Source of the DNA: a virus
Virus record (IMG/VR): IMGVR_UViG_3300019093_000748
Span: 1-24,757 of that record
Direction: 5' to 3' (one strand)
DNA: 24,757 nucleotides
In this document: positions 21,122 through 24,757 of the stretch, one piece after another
Numbering within the stretch: the first letter of the stretch is position 1
Layout of the letters: the number at the start of each line of letters is the position of its first letter
The notes under the pieces: generated by a model
What the model was told of the DNA's origin: nothing
Databases searched by the model: none
What the model saw: only the letters and a program-made list of their open reading frames with translations
Made by a program: the position numbers and the translations under genes

Positions 21122-21152
21122 TCAACGCTTTAGAGGGCTGCCGCGTTATATA

Positions 21153-21177
21153 TATGTAGGTGATAAAATCCTACATA
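21153..21177. promoter_or_regulatory. Perfect inverted repeat in the leader of the small secreted gene
   Basis: TATGTAGG (21153-21160) and CCTACATA (21170-21177) pair perfectly around the 9-base TGATAAAAT. The preceding TATATATA (21147-21154) is one base from the late-promoter consensus. The arm/loop geometry (8-9-8) equals that of the repeat at 467-491. The ribosome site AAAGGAAA follows at about 21181-21188. Confidence 0.6.
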
Positions 21178-21194
21178 ACCCAAAGGAAACTCAA

Positions 21195-21398
21195 ATGAAA
21201 TCATTTATTGCAACCATTGTCGCCCTGTTGGCTATCTCTGCTTCGGCTGCCGATGTAGCCAAACCTGCTGTGACCGCAACAGCACCTGCCGCACCGGTCG
21301 TGGCCAAGGAGGAGGCTAAAAAGCCCACTACTAAAAGTTCCGCTAAAAAGGACACAAAAGCATCTACTCCAGCAACTGCACCGGCAGCCAGCAAGTGA
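21195..21398 (+). CDS. Secreted Lys/Ala/Pro/Thr-rich small protein (67 aa)
   Basis: MKSFIATIVALLAISASAAD is a textbook signal peptide with cleavage after about residue 18 or 19. The mature 48 residues are low-complexity: AKPAVTATAPAAPVVAKEEA, then KKPTTKSSAKKDTKAS. Such peptides in bacteria often lie along peptidoglycan or bind anionic surfaces. It has its own AAAGGAAA site and hairpin leader. The frame +1 to it, beginning just at its stop codon, is a conserved-looking ORF (21394-21582), so fusion by frameshifting cannot be excluded. Confidence 0.78.
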   Translation: MKSFIATIVALLAISASAADVAKPAVTATAPAAPVVAKEEAKKPTTKSSAKKDTKASTPATAPAASK

Positions 21399-21582
21399 TC
21401 TAGATGATAGCGACTATGGCGAATATGACGAAATTGATTTTCACATAGGCTATCGTCGCCCTGAACTGGTCAAGCATTATACATCATACGAAGATGATGA
21501 ACCATTATCGGATTATGTTACTGTTAGATTAGCAGTGGCTCGAGCCCGAGCCATGGCTCGTTACAGAGAACTCCAGGTCTAA
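21394..21582 (+). pseudogene. Conserved-looking phage ORF with no start codon (about 62 codons)
   Basis: From AGT at 21394 the frame reads SDLDDSDYGEYDEIDFHIGY, then RRPELVKHYTSYEDDEPLSD and YVTVRLAVARARAMARYREL, ending QV at TAA 21580-21582. The composition and the DYVxxRLAxARxxAxxxYRE pattern look like a real small T4-like phage protein. However, the frame is open only back to 21274, where it runs inside the Lys/Ala-rich gene, and contains no ATG, GTG or TTG. Either an ancestral ATG before AGT was lost when the upstream gene was placed there, or it is read by +1 shifting at the upstream TGA, or it starts at a rare codon. Confidence 0.55.
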
Positions 21583-21604
21583 AACTCCTGGAGTTTTTTT
21601 TTTT
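21569..21604 (+). terminator. Rho-independent terminator enclosing a stop codon
   Basis: AACTCCAGG (21569-21577) pairs perfectly with CCTGGAGTT (21587-21595), with the TAA of the preceding ORF in the loop, followed by T from 21594 to 21604. It closes the exported-protein operon. Confidence 0.93.
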
Positions 21605-21620
21605 GACTGATATTGCCTGT

Positions 21621-21648
21621 AATAAATATTTGTGTAGCAACAGCTACA
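21621..21648 (+). promoter_or_regulatory. Late-type promoter with 5'-terminal hairpin
   Basis: AATAAATA (21621-21628) is followed by TTGTGTAGC, the same nine bases found after the hsp20 late element. TGTAGC (21633-21638) pairs with GCTACA (21643-21648) around AACA. The RNA would begin at the foot of this hairpin. AAGGAGA lies before the ATG at 21686. Confidence 0.65.
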
Positions 21649-21685
21649 GCTCGTGTTAAACACACATACACACAAGGAGAAAAAT

Positions 21686-21913
21686 ATGAGCAAAACACCT
21701 TACGAGATCCGTCTCGAACTTCTTAGCCTGGCCAAAGAAATTCTTTCAACGCCAGTTCATGAAAAACGCAATCACTTGGCCAACGAGTACCACTCCAAAC
21801 TGAATGATGCCAATCGTGCAACCCTTCCGTACCCAACCATGCCTGATTTTCCGAGTACCACGGATATCATTGCACAGGCTGAAGCACTGAAGAAGTTTGT
21901 AGACCAAGCGTAA
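21686..21913 (+). CDS. Small conserved-type phage protein (75 aa)
   Basis: The start at 21686 is fixed by AAGGAGA about 9 bases upstream; the TTG at 21653 lies before this ribosome site. It reads MSKTPYEIRLELLSLAKEIL, with a helical middle and a terminal FPSTTDIIAQAEALKKFVDQ. The TPYEIRLELL opening is, to my memory, shared by small proteins of many T4-like phages. No motif shows a function. It ends at a bidirectional terminator facing the minus-strand virion gene. Confidence 0.85.
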   Translation: MSKTPYEIRLELLSLAKEILSTPVHEKRNHLANEYHSKLNDANRATLPYPTMPDFPSTTDIIAQAEALKKFVDQA

Positions 21914-21915
21914 AA

Positions 21916-21939
21916 ATAAAGCCCCGAAAGGGGCTTTAT
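21916..21939. terminator. Bidirectional terminator between convergent genes
   Basis: ATAAAGCCCC (21916-21925) pairs with GGGGCTTTAT (21930-21939) over a GAAA tetraloop. On the minus strand the stem is followed by TTTTTA, a better tract than on the plus strand, so it serves both the 75-residue gene and the minus-strand gene that ends at 21961. Confidence 0.9.
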
Positions 21940-21960
21940 CAATTACCTTTATTTAATTTA

Positions 21961-22620
21961 TTAACCTTGCCAAGCACCGCCGGCCACTCGGTACCACATC
22001 TTGTTGTTCACAGTGTCCACTGCCACATCAATGATTTGACCATTGGTTTCAAAAATCGCATAACCAGAATCTATTGGGGCATTGTTGGTCCAAACACTGC
22101 CATCATCGTATATGCTAAGGGCCTGGTTGTCAACTCCTAGGAATTTATTGGGGCTACCTATATAGTCTGTAGTGGCACTGCCCACACCAACACCGTCGTT
22201 GCCCCCACCCGACCATGCGGTATGAGTCACGCTGAACATGCGTTTGGTACCTGGTGCAATCACATATGAGCCCAAGACAGCATTGTTGGCGTTACTGAGA
22301 GCAGTAGCAGTATCATTTGTATTGGTTGTGGTGGTCACACTAACATAAGTTGGATCAAATTGTGTCCAGTCCCAGTTGTTTAAAAAAGTAAATCCTGCAG
22401 GTGTACCATAGGTACTGGCTGGGTTGACTATAAACTCAGTATTATAAGTTCCATCGTATACGCTGATAGCAGGGTAGAGATTTTGTGGCAACCCGGCAAT
22501 CACTGCCAGACTGAAACCACCTGTGTTGGTGGCCGGATCTACCGGGGGACTGCCACCTCCATCTCCACCAATATTGATACCGCCACCTATTGTTATTCCG
22601 CTACCGATTTGAATTGCCAT
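21961..22620 (-). CDS. Virion/tail-fibre-like protein with SPRY-type C-terminus (219 aa)
   Basis: The N-terminus is a Gly/Ile repeat (MAIQIGSGITIGGGINIGGD) like the trimerising start of tail fibres. The rest is beta-rich and low in charge; the C-terminal part (LSIYDDGSVWTNNAPIDSGY, then GQIIDVAVDTVNNKMWYRV) follows the SPRY/B30.2-like pattern of phage and receptor-binding proteins. It stops abruptly at GGAWQG, where related sequences as I recall them continue, so C-terminal truncation is possible. No signal peptide. It has its own minus-strand late-type element and faces the plus-strand genes. Confidence 0.75.
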   Translation of the reverse strand: MAIQIGSGITIGGGINIGGDGGGSPPVDPATNTGGFSLAVIAGLPQNLYPAISVYDGTYNTEFIVNPASTYGTPAGFTFLNNWDWTQFDPTYVSVTTTTNTNDTATALSNANNAVLGSYVIAPGTKRMFSVTHTAWSGGGNDGVGVGSATTDYIGSPNKFLGVDNQALSIYDDGSVWTNNAPIDSGYAIFETNGQIIDVAVDTVNNKMWYRVAGGAWQG

Positions 22621-22650
22621 GGTTTACTTTCTATGATTACTTGTATATAA

Positions 22651-22658
22651 TATTTAGT
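22651..22658 (-). promoter_or_regulatory. Minus-strand late-promoter-like ACTAAATA
   Basis: On the minus strand ACTAAATA ends 31 bases before the ATG at 22620, with a predicted leader of about 25 bases. It lies back-to-back with the plus-strand TATAAATA at 22669, forming a divergent promoter pair. Confidence 0.55.
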
Positions 22659-22668
22659 TAACGGGCAC

Positions 22669-22676
22669 TATAAATA
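22669..22676 (+). promoter_or_regulatory. Exact T4-type late promoter TATAAATA
   Basis: This is the only element in the window that matches TATAAATA exactly. It ends 8 bases before the ATG at 22684, so the leader would be at most about two bases; no Shine-Dalgarno is present. Confidence 0.7.
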
Positions 22677-22683
22677 ACAAACT

Positions 22684-23400
22684 ATGATGAGATTTACACT
22701 ATTATTTCTGCTGGCCTTGCCTGTGCAAGCAGAAATGTTGGCCAAGGCCTGGTTAGTTGCTGATGCCAATGGTGTCATTATAGAACAGCACAACAGCACA
22801 GACATTCAGCCCATTGCATCGATTACCAAACTCATGACAGCCATGGTTGTGCTAGACAGCAATCCCAACCTCAATGAACGTGTCAAAAAGTTTAGGGGTT
22901 TAACTGTAACCAAACAACAACTGTTGGATCTTGCCATAGTACACAGCGACAACCGTGCCGCAGATCAACTGTGCCGTACATATCGGCTGGGATATCGAGC
23001 CTGCGTTGCAGAAATGAATCACAAAGCTGAAATATTGGGAATGACCAACACACAGTACTACGACAGCACAGGGCTGGATAATCGCAACACCAGCAATGCT
23101 GTGGACTTGCTCAAGTTGTTGCAGGCCGCTGAACGCTATCCCGAAATAGTCAGCGCCAGCAGACAAACAGTGGTCAATCTACAAAAGAAACGTCATCGCT
23201 GGGCATTTACCAACACCAATCCACTAGTTGCCAGATACAATGTTGTTGTCAGCAAAACCGGTTATGTTCGTGCCAGCGGTGGCTGCATGGTAATGAGTGT
23301 GGTGCAAGACGGCGTCAAGCGATTTTTTGTTGTGCTGAACAGCCGTACCACACGTACCAGAGTACATGACATGGAATCACTTATCTTGGACAAGAACTAA
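22684..23400 (+). CDS. Exported serine-type D-Ala-D-Ala carboxypeptidase/endopeptidase (peptidase S11, PBP7-like)
   Basis: The 238-residue enzyme has a signal peptide (MMRFTLLFLLALPVQA, cleaved near residue 16) and the full penicillin-binding-protein triad: SITK (Ser46, Lys49), SDN (88-90) and KTG (191-193, in VVSKTGYVRASGG). It has only the catalytic domain and lacks the C-terminal domain and membrane anchor of PBP5/6, so it resembles PBP7/PbpG, which cuts D-Ala-mDAP crosslinks. It would act in the periplasm on host peptidoglycan, either in remodelling or as a lysis aid. ATG 22687 is an alternative start. Its 3' end overlaps the minus-strand gene by 20 bases. Confidence 0.95.
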   Translation: MMRFTLLFLLALPVQAEMLAKAWLVADANGVIIEQHNSTDIQPIASITKLMTAMVVLDSNPNLNERVKKFRGLTVTKQQLLDLAIVHSDNRAADQLCRTYRLGYRACVAEMNHKAEILGMTNTQYYDSTGLDNRNTSNAVDLLKLLQAAERYPEIVSASRQTVVNLQKKRHRWAFTNTNPLVARYNVVVSKTGYVRASGGCMVMSVVQDGVKRFFVVLNSRTTRTRVHDMESLILDKN

Positions 23401-24541
23401 GCAAAGGCCATACTCGTTCTAGGGTACGATAATTCTTTTCCGCTGACACGTAGTTTAACAATTCAGGATTGTTACGTGCAATCAACTGTTTGCTTACAGC
23501 ACTATCCATTATTTGACTCACAGCCACATCAAAGGGCAGTTGAAGCATCAATTTGAAAATTTCCAAATCACGCAAGGGTGTCCAGGTCAGGGTATTGCCC
23601 AAATGCCAGTGCTGATAGTCGTTGATGTTCTCATTGCACAGTTGACGGAACAATATGTCTCTATTGTCGACCAGTTGTTGAACTTTTTTGTCGGCCAACT
23701 GACCTTGGAATATGGCCATGTTCTCTGCTTTTGAAAAGTATCGGTGTTGCATACAAGGCCCGTACACGTCTAATTGTTCAGGTATGTTGGTTCCGTAATG
23801 CATCAGATACATGTTGGCCAACGCCGGACTTCTAAGCATATATTCATCACCGGGGGTACCAGTCATCAACACACAGGGTTCAAGCCAATGATGTATCTGA
23901 TTATAGGCCCAGCTCCGTCTAATGTCATCTTTGTTACGAGACCAAAACGCATCAAACTCAAACACTTCGCCCGATACCAACTCAAACTGATCAGTATGAC
24001 GACAAAGAAAACTGTAGACCAACATGGAATCAACGCCACCAGACAAAAACACTTTCAGGGGCTGTTGATTGTTGCGTAGGAAGTTAGACACCGTGTGGTC
24101 AATGACGTTATAAAGATCGTTGATGACTTTATCCGCAGATCCGACATCGGATGGTACAGAACCAATTTGATCTAGTGCTTGTTCTGTTATCTGTAACTGT
24201 TGATCCACTGTGATTTCTTTGTTGGACCATATGGTCCTATCTGTGATTGTTTCTGTTAAATTGTCTATGCAGTGATCATTGACACAAATAGGAAAACTTC
24301 TATATCGGCTGGTTTTTAGTGTGATGGTTCCGTGTTCGTGATCAAACACCATGACACAAAAATTGCCTGGTTGTTGGTCAATGCGATCCAACTGTGTAGC
24401 CAAAGCAAAATCGTTGGCATACCCTTTGTACAAATAGTTGCTCTGGTGGTGCCACCCGCTGTCGTAACTTACCACAAGATTCTGAAACTTCAATGAATTG
24501 ACAAAGCGTGAGTCTGGTTTGTTTGATACGGAAAAGAACAT
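23381..24541 (-). CDS. Asparagine-synthetase-like protein with degenerate glutaminase domain (386 aa)
   Basis: Residues 165-175 (VFLSGGVDSML) are the PP-loop SGGxDS of AsnB-type ATP pyrophosphatases, followed by HTDQFELVSGEVFEFDAFWS and a GTPGDEYML segment. Residues 1-90 have the shape of the class II amidotransferase domain (NFCVMVFDHEHGTITLKTSR, YRSFPI) but the chain begins Met-Phe-Phe, with no Cys at position 2, so glutamine hydrolysis is unlikely, as in beta-lactam synthetase-like members. It probably makes an amide or adenylated intermediate using ammonia or another amine; the substrate is unknown. The start overlaps the previous minus-strand stop (TAATG), and the 3' end overlaps the carboxypeptidase gene. 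Confidence 0.82.
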   Translation of the reverse strand: MFFSVSNKPDSRFVNSLKFQNLVVSYDSGWHHQSNYLYKGYANDFALATQLDRIDQQPGNFCVMVFDHEHGTITLKTSRYRSFPICVNDHCIDNLTETITDRTIWSNKEITVDQQLQITEQALDQIGSVPSDVGSADKVINDLYNVIDHTVSNFLRNNQQPLKVFLSGGVDSMLVYSFLCRHTDQFELVSGEVFEFDAFWSRNKDDIRRSWAYNQIHHWLEPCVLMTGTPGDEYMLRSPALANMYLMHYGTNIPEQLDVYGPCMQHRYFSKAENMAIFQGQLADKKVQQLVDNRDILFRQLCNENINDYQHWHLGNTLTWTPLRDLEIFKLMLQLPFDVAVSQIMDSAVSKQLIARNNPELLNYVSAEKNYRTLERVWPLLSSCPR

Positions 24542-24757
24542 TATTGTCCCAACAGTTGTTTAAGATGTTCAATATCAACTCGGCCAACGTCGTGTATGAC
24601 ACTGCCTTGCTTTTGATTAAATCGGTCAATCATGACAACAAAGTTGTCTAACATTTCATCCACAATGATTTGTCTGAATTCACCATAGAAGTGACGACGA
24701 TTGTGTTTTAACACTGGCAACATTTCTTGATACATTGTGTCAAGCTCACTTGTGCTG
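24541..24757 (-). CDS. Hypothetical protein, 5' end beyond the window
   Basis: The reading frame is open to the right edge (reading STSELDT before MYQEMLPVLKHNRRHFYGEF), so the ATG at 24735 may be internal. The visible part is helical (IIVDEMLDNFVVMIDRFNQK; VDIEHLKQLLGQ) and charged, without a recognisable motif. Its TAA overlaps the ATG of the asparagine-synthetase-like gene (TAATG), so the two are translationally coupled and probably work together. Confidence 0.65.
   Translation of the reverse strand, partial: STSELDTMYQEMLPVLKHNRRHFYGEFRQIIVDEMLDNFVVMIDRFNQKQGSVIHDVGRVDIEHLKQLLGQ

Noticed and set aside
21191-21394. Minus-strand Ala/Val-rich ORF opposite the secreted peptide
   Set aside because: Antisense shadow of a low-complexity Lys/Ala gene that has a clear signal peptide and AAAGGAAA site.
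1-24757. tRNA genes, CRISPR arrays, insertion sequences or integrase/attachment sites
   Set aside because: I looked for cloverleaf-like ends, regular repeats and transposase or recombinase motifs on both strands and saw none that hold up; a tRNA could still be missed by eye.

Overview
This window looks like part of the genome of a large contractile-tailed (T4-like) bacteriophage. The evidence is a pectate-lyase-fold tail spike, a PAAR tail-tip protein, a class Ia ribonucleotide reductase pair with its own glutaredoxin, a DexA-type 3'-5' exonuclease, Hsp20, many small conserved-looking phage ORFs, tight TAATG/TGATG gene overlaps, and TAAATA-type elements resembling T4 late promoters in front of genes. 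The host is probably Gram-negative: the phage encodes an outer-membrane autotransporter-like protein. Its bS21-like ribosomal protein ends in LPKKLY, as I recall betaproteobacterial bS21 proteins doing, so a betaproteobacterial host is a reasonable guess. Nothing here could be searched against a database, so family names rest on visible motifs and memory.

Layout. 1-470: 3' part of a PD-(D/E)XK nuclease whose frame breaks at about 230-246, at a possible -1 slippery heptamer. 501-8789: one dense plus-strand block with tail spike, hypothetical, nrdA, nrdB, glutaredoxin, Sm-like protein, PAAR protein and a 604-residue virion-like protein. 8790-11245: a strong promoter, a SleB-type cell-wall hydrolase, a multi-pass membrane protein (holin candidate) and five small genes, ending at a clear terminator. 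11246-14548: a structural-type protein with a 20-codon leader ORF, a large membrane/coiled-coil protein, a hypothetical, and bS21. 14551-15573 (minus): a glycosyltransferase-like gene. 15574-17841: Hsp20, ClpS, a cytidylyltransferase-like enzyme, DexA-type exonuclease and a small gene. 17850-21582: a run of exported proteins (periplasmic protein, 782-residue autotransporter-like protein, cysteine-rich secreted protein, Lys/Ala/Pro-rich secreted peptide) and a start-less ORF. 21621-24757: a small phage gene, a minus-strand SPRY-like virion protein, an exported D-Ala-D-Ala carboxypeptidase/endopeptidase, and a minus-strand asparagine-synthetase-like gene with a partial neighbour.

How it fits together. 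The RNR/glutaredoxin set supplies dNTPs, bS21 and the chaperone/ClpS genes may adjust host translation and proteolysis, and the tail and lysis genes are the usual late functions. The unusual part is the set of Sec-exported products (17850-21398 and 22684-23400), together with glycosyltransferase, nucleotidyltransferase and amidotransferase-like genes. This could be a cassette that remodels the surface of the infected cell, with a phage-made protein anchored in the outer membrane. A second notable signal is that six genes have no Shine-Dalgarno and start just downstream of a sigma70 or late-type -10 element, suggesting leaderless mRNAs. Several other transcripts appear to begin with a short hairpin whose arms carry GTAG/CTAC.
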